Of a stretch of 19,314 nt of DNA, positions 7,980-14,448 are shown piece after piece. The DNA comes from Bacteroides_E sp964583185 (GTDB lineage Bacteria; Bacteroidota; Bacteroidia; Bacteroidales; Bacteroidaceae). Below the pieces are notes generated by a model. That model did no database searches and had not been told where the DNA came from. It was given only the letters and a program-made list of their open reading frames with translations. Location of the stretch: positions 1-19,314 of the forward strand of contig CAZOVL010000052.1 of the NCBI GenBank assembly GCA_964583185.1, given 5' to 3'. A program made the translations under genes and the position numbers. Each line of letters starts with the position of its first letter. The first letter of the stretch is position 1.

Positions 7980-8009
7980 TTGCCTTTTAACAAAAACTCT
8001 GTATCTTTG
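7980..8009 (+). promoter_or_regulatory. Promoter of the tandem tRNA-Arg genes
   Basis: TTG (7980-7982), a 19-base spacer and TATCTTTG (8002-8009) match the Bacteroidetes primary sigma consensus. The predicted start, about 8016, lies a few bases before the first mature tRNA at 8024, so a very short 5' trailer must be removed by RNase P. Confidence 0.8.
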
Positions 8010-8023
8010 CAACCGTTAAACAA

Positions 8024-8097
8024 GGCCGCGTAGCTCAACTGAATAGAGTAACTGACTACGGATCAGTAGGTTGCAGGTTTGAACCCTGCCGCGGTCA
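8024..8097 (+). tRNA. tRNA-Arg (anticodon ACG), first of two tandem copies
   Basis: It folds as a full cloverleaf of 74 bases. The acceptor stem GGCCGCG pairs with CGCGGTC (one G-U at 2-71), D stem GCTC with GAGT, anticodon stem ACTGA with TCAGT, and T stem GCAGG with CCTGC; A73 is the discriminator. The loop CTACGGA gives anticodon ACG (8058-8060), which reads CGN arginine codons after A34-to-inosine editing. CCA is not encoded and must be added. The D loop has G18-A19 instead of G18-G19, and the T loop has U56 instead of C56, so the usual G19-C56 tertiary pair is replaced by A19-U56. A second copy follows 35 bases later. Confidence 0.97.
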
Positions 8098-8132
8098 CAA
8101 ATTTTGTTGACACATACTGATATAAATCAAAA

Positions 8133-8206
8133 GGTCGCGTAGCTCAACTGAATAGAGTAACTGACTACGGATCAGTAGGTTGCAGGTTTGAACCCTGCCG
8201 CGATCA
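8133..8206 (+). tRNA. tRNA-Arg (anticodon ACG), second tandem copy
   Basis: It is identical to the first copy except at two paired acceptor positions: base 3 is T rather than C (8135) and base 70 is A rather than G (8203), a compensatory change that keeps the pair. Anticodon ACG is at 8167-8169, and A19 (8151) with U56 (8189) is shared with the first copy. CCA is not encoded. No promoter is seen in the 35-base spacer, so both copies are probably processed from one transcript that ends at the hairpin just downstream. Confidence 0.97.
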
Positions 8207-8208
8207 CA

Positions 8209-8254
8209 CAGAAGAGTGTTTTAATCTTAGTATTAAAACACTCTTCTGCTTTTT
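8209..8254 (+). terminator. Strong terminator of the tRNA-Arg pair
   Basis: A perfect 17-bp stem (8209-8225 with 8232-8248), a 6-base loop and a T-rich tail begin two bases after the second tRNA discriminator base. The outer 15 bases of the left arm (CAGAAGAGTGTTTTA) recur exactly at 14111-14125, upstream of dnaB. Confidence 0.93.
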
Positions 8255-8297
8255 ATCTCTTCTCCCAAACATTTACTTAATCCATTAAAATAAAGAA

Positions 8298-8330
8298 TAA
8301 AAAAAGGAACGAGTACTTTTCTCATTCCTT
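8298..8330 (-). terminator. Terminator of the PhnA/YjdM-like gene
   Basis: Read on the minus strand, AAGGAATGAG (8330-8321) pairs with CTCGTTCCTT (8313-8304), including one G-U, around a 7-base loop. It is followed by a T run (8305-8299). It begins 26 bases after the stop codon. Confidence 0.8.
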
Positions 8331-8356
8331 CCATTTGATATAAATAAAGTTTATTA

Positions 8357-8692
8357 TTATTTTCTCAAAAAGTCGGTCATCAAAAATATGGTTTGACCAT
8401 CTACTCTACCTTGAACGTGTGTTGGATCATCTGAAGAGAGTCTAATTCCACGAACTCTAGTTCCTCTTTTTACTACCATTGAAGAACCTTTAACCTTCAA
8501 ATCTTTAATTACAGTTACATCATCTCCGTCCATAAGCTCATTACCATTGCTATCAATAACTTTAGATGCAGATTCTGCAACTACAGCATCTTCTTCAGTC
8601 CATGCATGAAAACATTCGGTACAATGATATAGTGATCCATCAAAATAAGTAACAGAGCTGCCACATTTAATACAATTTGGTGTATCTCCCAT
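8357..8692 (-). CDS. PhnA/YjdM-family zinc-ribbon protein
   Basis: This 111-residue cytoplasmic protein belongs to the family long labelled PhnA or YjdM, about the usual length. The N-terminal half is a zinc ribbon with Cys7-x2-Cys10 and Cys24-x2-Cys27, followed by HAW (29-31). The C-terminal half (about 45-111) is the family's small SH3-like beta domain, with the DGDDVTVIKDLKVKG segment and a final DFLRK. The historical link to alkylphosphonate uptake came from the name only; no other phosphonate gene is nearby, and the actual role in the cell is not established as far as I know. It is expressed alone from a well-matched promoter at 8734-8764, with an A-rich leader of about 35 bases and no Shine-Dalgarno sequence. 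Confidence 0.93.
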   Translation of the reverse strand: MGDTPNCIKCGSSVTYFDGSLYHCTECFHAWTEEDAVVAESASKVIDSNGNELMDGDDVTVIKDLKVKGSSMVVKRGTRVRGIRLSSDDPTHVQGRVDGQTIFLMTDFLRK

Positions 8693-8733
8693 TTTAAAAA
8701 GCTTTTTAATTCGTTTATACTTAATATCTTTCT

Positions 8734-8764
8734 CAAAGATAGACTAAATCTTATGAGTAGTCAA
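8734..8764 (-). promoter_or_regulatory. Promoter of the PhnA/YjdM-like gene
   Basis: On the minus strand TTG (8764-8762) is followed after 20 bases by TATCTTTG (8741-8734), a full consensus match. The predicted leader is about 35 bases. Confidence 0.75.
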
Positions 8765-8965
8765 AATTATTCTTTTTATTGTGACTCAAGATTATTGTTT
8801 GTACTCTAGTCTCCCTTACTTTCTACGCAAATGAAGATGAGAATAAAGTTTTTTCTTCTCCAAAAGACAAAAAATCACAACAGCCACTCAAAAACTTCTC
8901 TTTGTGAAACTATTTTTCATATCTTTCGTTATTATAACTTATAAATAACACAAAAGAGGTGTATA
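8765..8965. other. Promoter region upstream of the ABC operon
   Basis: There is no gene in this part. TATCTTTC at 8920-8927 is one base off the -7 consensus, and TTTG at 8901-8904 lies 15 bases before it, so it is a weak candidate promoter for the operon. A Shine-Dalgarno-like AGAGGTG (8955-8961) sits just before the short upstream ORF at 8966. Confidence 0.35.
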
Positions 8966-9007
8966 ATGCTGATGAATGCTCTTTTTTCAAAATATAAACT
9001 CCTATGA
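8966..9007 (+). CDS. Possible 13-codon leader ORF overlapping the ABC transporter start
   Basis: ATG at 8966 opens a frame encoding MLMNALFSKYKLL and ending in TGA at 9005-9007. Its stop overlaps the start of the first ABC gene in an ATGA arrangement (ATG 9004-9006). AGAGGTG (8955-8961) stands about six bases before its ATG, an unusually good ribosome site for this window, and it is too far from 9004 (over 40 bases) to serve the ABC gene directly. The ABC frame has a TAA at 8995-8997, so its start cannot be moved upstream. This suggests that translation of the transporter is coupled to reading of the leader. The peptide itself has no recognisable function, and it could be only a device for coupling. 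Confidence 0.5.
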   Translation: MLMNALFSKYKLL

Positions 9008-10713
9008 CTGCATACAAAATTTTATTTAAAAACCATCTTGCTAAAATCATATGGAGCCCTATTTTAATTTTGATATTTGTAGCTTGTGAAACTACTCTAC
9101 CCTACTATATGTCCATAATTATAGATAAAGGAATTATGGAGAATAATTGGGATATTATAGTAAACACAGGAATCATAATGATTGGAATTTCCATTCTTAG
9201 TTTATTAACCAATCTATTAAATATTTACATCTCATCAGATGTTTCGGTTCAATATGGAACAGATTTAAGAAACTCTCTCTTTCATAAAATACAATCTTTC
9301 TCTTTAAAAGATATTGACCAATTCCAATCTTCAACATTAATCACTCGGTTAACAAACGATGTTTCTATTATTCAAAGAGCTGTTTTAACCCTTTTACGTG
9401 TGTTTCTTAGAGCTCCTCTAATGCTGATTTTTGCATTCTTCTTTATTATAAAAATTAATGCGAGTCTATCTTTTATTGTGTTTATAGCAATTATTATTTT
9501 AGCTCTGGTTGTAACTGCGATATTAAAAAAAGTATTTCCCCTATTTACTAAAACACAAGAAAAATTAGACAGACTCAACTTGGTTATTCAAGAAAACTTG
9601 AACAACATACGGATAGTTAAAGCATACACTAGAGAGGATTTTGAAATAGAAAAGTTCAGAAAAAGCAACACAGAGCATCGAAATGTAACACTAAAGGCAT
9701 GGGATATTTTAGTTTGTGCATACCCTTTAATGGAGTTAATCATTAATACCGCAATTATTATTGTGATATGGATTGGAGGAAACCGAGTAATGAACAATGA
9801 AATGCAAGTAGGTGAACTCATTGCCATTATAAACTATTTTGTACAGATACTAATGGCTTTAGTAATGTTATCTTTTACAATTATGGGATTTGGCAGAGCA
9901 TGGGCTTCACTAAAAAGGACAGATGAAATTCTTGATTTTTCTCCAACGGTTATTGATACACAAAAGAACAGTAATGAAGAAATAGCAGAAGGTAAGATAG
10001 AATTTAAGAATGTTTGTCTACAATATTCCGACAATGAAGATACAGCACTCAACAATATATCTTTTAAGATTAATCCAAAAGAAACTGTAGCCATAGTAGG
10101 TTCTACCGGATCAGGAAAAAGCTCTATACTAAACTTAATACCGCGGCTTTACGATGTAACATCCGGAGAAATTCTTATAGACAATAAGAATATTAAAAAC
10201 TATTCAAAAAAGGCATTGCGAAATAAAATGGGAGTTGTTTTTCAAGTAAACGAACTCTTTACAGGTACTATTGCTGATAATCTGCGATGGGGAAATCTTA
10301 CGGTATCTCAAGAAGAAATGGAAAATGCAGCAAAAATTGCAGAAGCTCATAATTTCATTATGCAGTTAGCTGAAGGGTATGAAACTCAGTTGGGACGGGG
10401 AGGAATTAATTTATCGGGAGGACAACGTCAACGCATTTGCATAGCCAGAGCCCTGTTAACCTATCCTAAAATATTACTATTGGATGATTCAACCAGTGCT
10501 GTAGATGCTAAAACCGAAAAAAAAATCTGGCAAAATTTAAGCGTAAATAAAGGGCAAATGACAACTCTCATTATTACACAACGTATCCACACCCTAAATG
10601 CCGTTCATAGAGTAATAGTAATGGATAAAGGAAAAGTAGCTGCATTTGATACACCTGAAGAACTTATGAGAAATTCTCAAACGTATCAACAACTATTTCA
10701 AATAGAACAATAA
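9004..10713 (+). CDS. ABC exporter half-transporter, degenerate-site subunit of a heterodimer
   Basis: This 569-residue type IV ABC exporter has a six-helix membrane domain (about 15-310) fused to an ATPase domain (about 332-569). Walker A is GSTGSGKSS (366-374), the Q-loop Gln414, and the signature LSGGQ (470-474) is canonical. Walker B reads ILLLDD: the catalytic Glu is replaced by Asp495. The switch His is replaced by Gln526 (TQR). These two changes mark the subunit that supplies the inactive ATP site in heterodimeric exporters such as TM287/288, BmrCD and LmrCD. The partner gene begins 6 bases after its stop. Substrate is unknown; the family exports drugs, lipids or peptides. The start at 9004 is fixed by an upstream in-frame stop and overlaps a short leader ORF. 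Confidence 0.95.
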   Translation: MTAYKILFKNHLAKIIWSPILILIFVACETTLPYYMSIIIDKGIMENNWDIIVNTGIIMIGISILSLLTNLLNIYISSDVSVQYGTDLRNSLFHKIQSFSLKDIDQFQSSTLITRLTNDVSIIQRAVLTLLRVFLRAPLMLIFAFFFIIKINASLSFIVFIAIIILALVVTAILKKVFPLFTKTQEKLDRLNLVIQENLNNIRIVKAYTREDFEIEKFRKSNTEHRNVTLKAWDILVCAYPLMELIINTAIIIVIWIGGNRVMNNEMQVGELIAIINYFVQILMALVMLSFTIMGFGRAWASLKRTDEILDFSPTVIDTQKNSNEEIAEGKIEFKNVCLQYSDNEDTALNNISFKINPKETVAIVGSTGSGKSSILNLIPRLYDVTSGEILIDNKNIKNYSKKALRNKMGVVFQVNELFTGTIADNLRWGNLTVSQEEMENAAKIAEAHNFIMQLAEGYETQLGRGGINLSGGQRQRICIARALLTYPKILLLDDSTSAVDAKTEKKIWQNLSVNKGQMTTLIITQRIHTLNAVHRVIVMDKGKVAAFDTPEELMRNSQTYQQLFQIEQ

Positions 10714-10719
10714 GAAAAC

Positions 10720-12483
10720 ATGACAGAAAAAGACAAACCTAAAAACAGCAAGAAATCCTTTTTAAGACTCTTTTCTTACCTCTACAAAGAAGATAAAAGC
10801 ATTCCTTTGATTGTTTTTTTGATGCTTCTGAACATAGCGTGTACACTTACCACCTCTTATCTGTTAAGACCACTAATCAATGACTATATCTTACCTAAAA
10901 AATTCAATGAGTTTCCCTATATGTTGGCCACGCTTGCAGGTGTGTATCTGCTAGGTGTAATTGCTGTATACTTACAAAATAAATACCTGGTACATTTAGG
11001 ACAGAACACTATAACTAAACTAAGGCAAGAACTATTTGAGAAAATGGAACGCCTCCCCATTCGTTTTTTCGACTCGAAAAGACATGGTGACTTAATGAGT
11101 CGTTATACCAATGATATGGATCGGATTAGTGATGTTTTAACAGATAGTTTAGCAGAATTATTTGTTAGTAGCTTAATGCTGGTTAGCATATTTGTCATTA
11201 TGATATATATCAGTCCATTATTAACCCTAATTGTGGCTATAACATTGCCTTTAATGTATTTAGCCGTACGAAAAATTGTAAAACGCAGTAGATTATATTT
11301 CCAAAAGCAGCAGAAAAGTGTAGGAGAATTAAATGGATATATTGAGGAGATGATTACAGCAAGTTCAGTAATTAAGGTCTTTAATCACGAAGAAAAAATA
11401 AAAAATGATTTTCAAATCTTAAACAATCAATTGAACGAAGAAGCTAAAAAAGCACAATTATACTCCGGAATGATAATGCCATTAATGCAAAACTTCAATA
11501 CACTTAACTTTGTATTTATTACAATTGTGGGTGGTTTTCTTGCACTAACAAATCACTTGGATGTAGGTGGGCTCGCTTCATTTATTCAATACTCCAGACG
11601 TTTTGGTGGACCTATCAATCAATTAGCCACAATGTATAATAACTTACAGTCTGCCCTAGCTAGTGCAGAACGTGTATTTGAACTTTTAGATAGCGAACCC
11701 GAATCGGAAGTAACAAATAAGCCACTACTCATTGAAAACTTTAAAGGCGATATTGTTTTTGATCGGGTTGTTTTTGGGTACAAACCGAATAAAACAATAC
11801 TAAAAGAAGTGTCATTTCATATTCTTTCCGGAAGCAAAGTAGCATTAGTTGGACCAACCGGAGCAGGTAAAACCACTATATTTAATTTACTTCCTCGTTT
11901 TTTTGATTGTGATTCGGGAGACATCCGAATAGATAATAACTCTATTTATGATATTAAGAAACAAAACCTCAGGGAAAAAATAACATTGGTTTTACAAGAC
12001 ACTCATCTTTTCTCCGGTACCATTATGGAAAACATCCGATTTGGTCGCCCACAGGCTTCAGATGAGGAGGTGATACAAGCAGCAAAAATAGCAACAGCAC
12101 ATTCTTATATTCAAAATCTACCCAATGGATATAATACTTATTTGGAAAATGATGGAAGTAACTTAAGTCAGGGGCAGCGACAACTTCTTAATATTGCTAG
12201 AGCAGCAATAGCTAACCCTCAAATACTTCTATTGGATGAAGCGACAAGTAACATTGACTCACAAAGTGAAGTATTAATACAAAAAGGACTTTACCAGTTA
12301 ATGCAAGATAGAACTACCTTAATTATTGCTCACAGACTATCAACCGTTCGTAGTGTAGATAAGATATTAGTTATAAAAAAAGGAGAGATTGCAGAAGAAG
12401 GCACCCATGAAGAACTTATAGCACAAAAGGGGCTATATCACTCACTGTATAAAGAGCAATATTTCAATAGAGTTAACTCATAA
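10720..12483 (+). CDS. ABC exporter half-transporter, catalytic subunit of the heterodimer
   Basis: This 587-residue protein again joins a six-helix membrane domain (about 25-325) to an ATPase domain (about 343-587). Walker A is GPTGAGKTT (378-386), the Q-loop Gln426, Walker B ILLLDE with catalytic Glu507, and the switch His538 (AHR); all are canonical. Its signature is LSQGQ (482-486) instead of LSGGQ. In a heterodimer this altered signature would face the Walker A of the partner, completing the degenerate site, while its own Walker residues pair with the partner's perfect LSGGQ. The two genes therefore complement each other motif by motif and must act as one pump. They form an operon with a 6-base gap. 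The 3' end is only 16 bases from the convergent dnaB, with no clear terminator between. Confidence 0.95.
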   Translation: MTEKDKPKNSKKSFLRLFSYLYKEDKSIPLIVFLMLLNIACTLTTSYLLRPLINDYILPKKFNEFPYMLATLAGVYLLGVIAVYLQNKYLVHLGQNTITKLRQELFEKMERLPIRFFDSKRHGDLMSRYTNDMDRISDVLTDSLAELFVSSLMLVSIFVIMIYISPLLTLIVAITLPLMYLAVRKIVKRSRLYFQKQQKSVGELNGYIEEMITASSVIKVFNHEEKIKNDFQILNNQLNEEAKKAQLYSGMIMPLMQNFNTLNFVFITIVGGFLALTNHLDVGGLASFIQYSRRFGGPINQLATMYNNLQSALASAERVFELLDSEPESEVTNKPLLIENFKGDIVFDRVVFGYKPNKTILKEVSFHILSGSKVALVGPTGAGKTTIFNLLPRFFDCDSGDIRIDNNSIYDIKKQNLREKITLVLQDTHLFSGTIMENIRFGRPQASDEEVIQAAKIATAHSYIQNLPNGYNTYLENDGSNLSQGQRQLLNIARAAIANPQILLLDEATSNIDSQSEVLIQKGLYQLMQDRTTLIIAHRLSTVRSVDKILVIKKGEIAEEGTHEELIAQKGLYHSLYKEQYFNRVNS

Positions 12484-12499
12484 AAAAACAAAATCCACA

Positions 12500-14050
12500 T
12501 TAATAAGGTAAAGGATCGTTGTTGGCTTTATATATTTCATTATAAGGGTCGTCAGCTATTCCCAACGAGGAACCAGCCATATCCTGAGGCACATCCATCG
12601 TATTCATTTTGGAGCTTATCTGACCAAATTCTGTTATGGAAGAAATATCATTATCATTGATATTTTGGAACTTGGTTAATGCACCTGTAAATCGTAAGAG
12701 AATATTTGCTGTTGCACCATTACGATGTTTTGCTATAATAAACTCGGCCATACCTCTTAAATCTCTTCCTTTTTCGTCTTCAAAGATTTTATAATATTCA
12801 GGTCGGTGAATAAAGCAAACAATATCGGCATCTTGCTCAATAGCTCCCGATTCACGTAAATCGCTTAACTGAGGTCTTTTTCCATCAACTCCTTCACGAC
12901 TTTCAACTCCACGATTCAACTGAGATAGTGCTATGATTGGAATATCTAATTCTTTAGATAAACCTTTCAAAGAACGAGATATAGTACTTACTTCTTCCTG
13001 ACGACTATTGAAAGACATACCACTAGCATTCATCAACTGCAAATAGTCAATGATAATAATCTCAACCTTATGTTCTCTAACTAAACGACGAGCTTTAGTT
13101 CTTAATTCAAAAACAGAAAGAGAAGGCGTATCATCTACATATAAAGGAGCATTAATTAAACCATTTAGCTTACTATCCAGTTGTTGCCATTCGTAATCAG
13201 CCAACTGACCACTTTTTATTTTATCTCCCGGAATTTCACATACATTTGAAATCAATCGATTTACCAATTGTACATTACTCATCTCCAAGGAGAATAGAGC
13301 AACAGGTCTCCTATAGTCTACAGCAATATTTCTAGCTAAAGACAAAACAAAAGCAGTTTTACCCATAGCCGGACGAGCAGCAATAATAATTAAGTCAGAT
13401 TTTTGCCAACCGGAAGTAATTCGATCCAGGTCTTCAAAACCACTTTCCAAACCACTCAAACCATCCGTACGAGAAGCAGCTTTTTTTAATAGTTCATATG
13501 CATCTTGAATTACCGGATCAATCTGTGTATAATCTTTCTTCATATTACGCTGAGAAAGTTCAAACAAACTTCCTTCGGCTTCCTGCATCAAATCATCCAC
13601 ATCAAGGGTCTCATCAAAAGCTTTTGATTGAATGTTACTTGAAAAACTTATTAGTTGTCGAGCTAGATATTTTTGGGCTATAATTCTAGCATGATATTCT
13701 ATATGTGCAGAAGTGGCTACATTACTACTTAGCTGAGTAATATAAAATGGGCCTCCTATTTCTTCCAAATTTCCCTGTTTAGCTAATTGATCTTTTACGG
13801 TTAAAATATCAACCGGACGCTGGTTCATAGCTAATTCAGCAATGGCTTCATAAATTAATTGATGTTTATGCTCATAAAACGATTCAGGACGTAAAATCTC
13901 ACAAACCAAAGAATAGGCATCCTTTTCAATCATCAAAGCACCTAAAACAGCTTCTTCAAGCTCAACTGCTTGTGGCTGAATGCGTCCATATTCATTTACC
14001 TCTTGTGGATTGTTTCGCTTAGTATATGATTTTCGTTTCTGTATAGCCAT
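12500..14050 (-). CDS. dnaB: Replicative DNA helicase DnaB
   Basis: The 516-residue hexameric helicase unwinds DNA 5' to 3' ahead of the replication fork and recruits primase. The N-terminal domain (about 23-130) begins with the typical QPQAVELEEAVLGALM. A linker follows, then the RecA-like ATPase: Walker A ARPAMGKT (225-232), the SLEM segment at 254-257, Walker B IIIIDYLQLM with Asp335, SQLNRGVE (376-383), LSDLRESGAIEQDAD, and KHRNG (441-445) with the likely arginine finger. All core motifs are intact and no intein is present. A longer frame could start at 14095, but MAIQKRK at 14050 follows AAGAGATA and a TATCTTTG promoter (14083-14076), so 14050 is preferred. The C-terminal tail beyond about 465 is low in recognisable motifs. 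It is convergent with the ABC operon. Confidence 0.97.
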   Translation of the reverse strand: MAIQKRKSYTKRNNPQEVNEYGRIQPQAVELEEAVLGALMIEKDAYSLVCEILRPESFYEHKHQLIYEAIAELAMNQRPVDILTVKDQLAKQGNLEEIGGPFYITQLSSNVATSAHIEYHARIIAQKYLARQLISFSSNIQSKAFDETLDVDDLMQEAEGSLFELSQRNMKKDYTQIDPVIQDAYELLKKAASRTDGLSGLESGFEDLDRITSGWQKSDLIIIAARPAMGKTAFVLSLARNIAVDYRRPVALFSLEMSNVQLVNRLISNVCEIPGDKIKSGQLADYEWQQLDSKLNGLINAPLYVDDTPSLSVFELRTKARRLVREHKVEIIIIDYLQLMNASGMSFNSRQEEVSTISRSLKGLSKELDIPIIALSQLNRGVESREGVDGKRPQLSDLRESGAIEQDADIVCFIHRPEYYKIFEDEKGRDLRGMAEFIIAKHRNGATANILLRFTGALTKFQNINDNDISSITEFGQISSKMNTMDVPQDMAGSSLGIADDPYNEIYKANNDPLPY

Positions 14051-14075
14051 TATCTCTTTTTTCTTAAATGTTATA

Positions 14076-14127
14076 CAAAGATAAAACACTCTCACGACTT
14101 AACATAGAATCAGAAGAGTGTTTTATC
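14076..14127 (-). promoter_or_regulatory. dnaB promoter with an overlapping 13-bp inverted repeat
   Basis: On the minus strand TATCTTTG (14083-14076) is a consensus -7 element, giving a leader of roughly 20 bases; the -33 region (TGTT near 14104) is only a partial match. A perfect 13-bp inverted repeat, GATAAAACACTCT (14080-14092) and AGAGTGTTTTATC (14115-14127) with a 22-base spacer, overlaps the -7 element and spans the -33 region. Because it lies upstream of the predicted transcript start, a DNA operator is more likely than an RNA hairpin. Confidence 0.55.
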
Positions 14128-14448
14128 AATATCTATTCAACAGGTCAAAATGTTTTTTGTTGATAAGTAAACCCATTCATTGTTTTAGCTTTATTTGTAT
14201 TAAATATTTGAAAACAGAAGAAAAGGATACAAATAAAAAACTAAAGACATTTTTTTACTTTCTTTTAATCATAACGTTTATAATATATTTTAGTAATTTC
14301 GACAAGAGATATTTAATGTATTTGTTGTCTATAAAAAACACACATTAAATTAACTAGTTGATATAGAGTTAAGAACTCCTTACACTATATTAAAAGACTC
14401 TATAAGTTCTTATATTTTATAACTTTAAAATAGTTCATCCATCTTATT
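14128..14448. other. Divergent control region between dnaB and the HTCS gene
   Basis: AT-rich, with no supported gene; a frame from a GTG at 14118 to 14348 exists but looks accidental. The part nearest the HTCS gene holds two adjacent, interleaved 8-bp inverted repeats (14362-14412). TAACTTTA at 14420-14427 is one base off the -7 consensus and would start a leader of about 15 bases for the gene at 14449. Confidence 0.4.
14362..14412. repeat. Two interleaved 8-bp inverted repeats before the HTCS gene
   Basis: TATAGAGT (14362-14369) is directly followed by TAAGAACT (14370-14377). After 19 bases their exact complements come in the same order, ACTCTATA (14397-14404) and AGTTCTTA (14405-14412). 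The order a-b-a'-b' means the two pairings cross. A smaller GAGTT/AACTC hairpin (14366-14378) sits inside. It is probably an operator near the -33 region, or a crossing RNA fold if transcription starts further upstream. Confidence 0.5.

Noticed and set aside
8024..8206. Integration site (attachment repeat) of a mobile element at the tRNA genes
   Set aside because: The repeat is two complete tRNA genes with a shared terminator; no integrase or partial tRNA copy is present.
12470..12479. GAGTTAACTC palindrome at the end of the second ABC gene as a terminator
   Set aside because: It is a 10-bp palindrome with no loop, lies inside the coding sequence, and is followed by A-rich rather than T-rich sequence.
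14051..14095. Earlier dnaB start at 14095
   Set aside because: It would add 15 residues not typical of DnaB and would lie upstream of the predicted transcript start at the TATCTTTG promoter.
14118..14348. A 76-codon + strand frame beginning with GTG between dnaB and the HTCS gene
   Set aside because: It starts inside the dnaB promoter repeat, has no ribosome site, is rich in Phe, Ile, Tyr and Lys as expected from AT-rich DNA, and runs through the control region.
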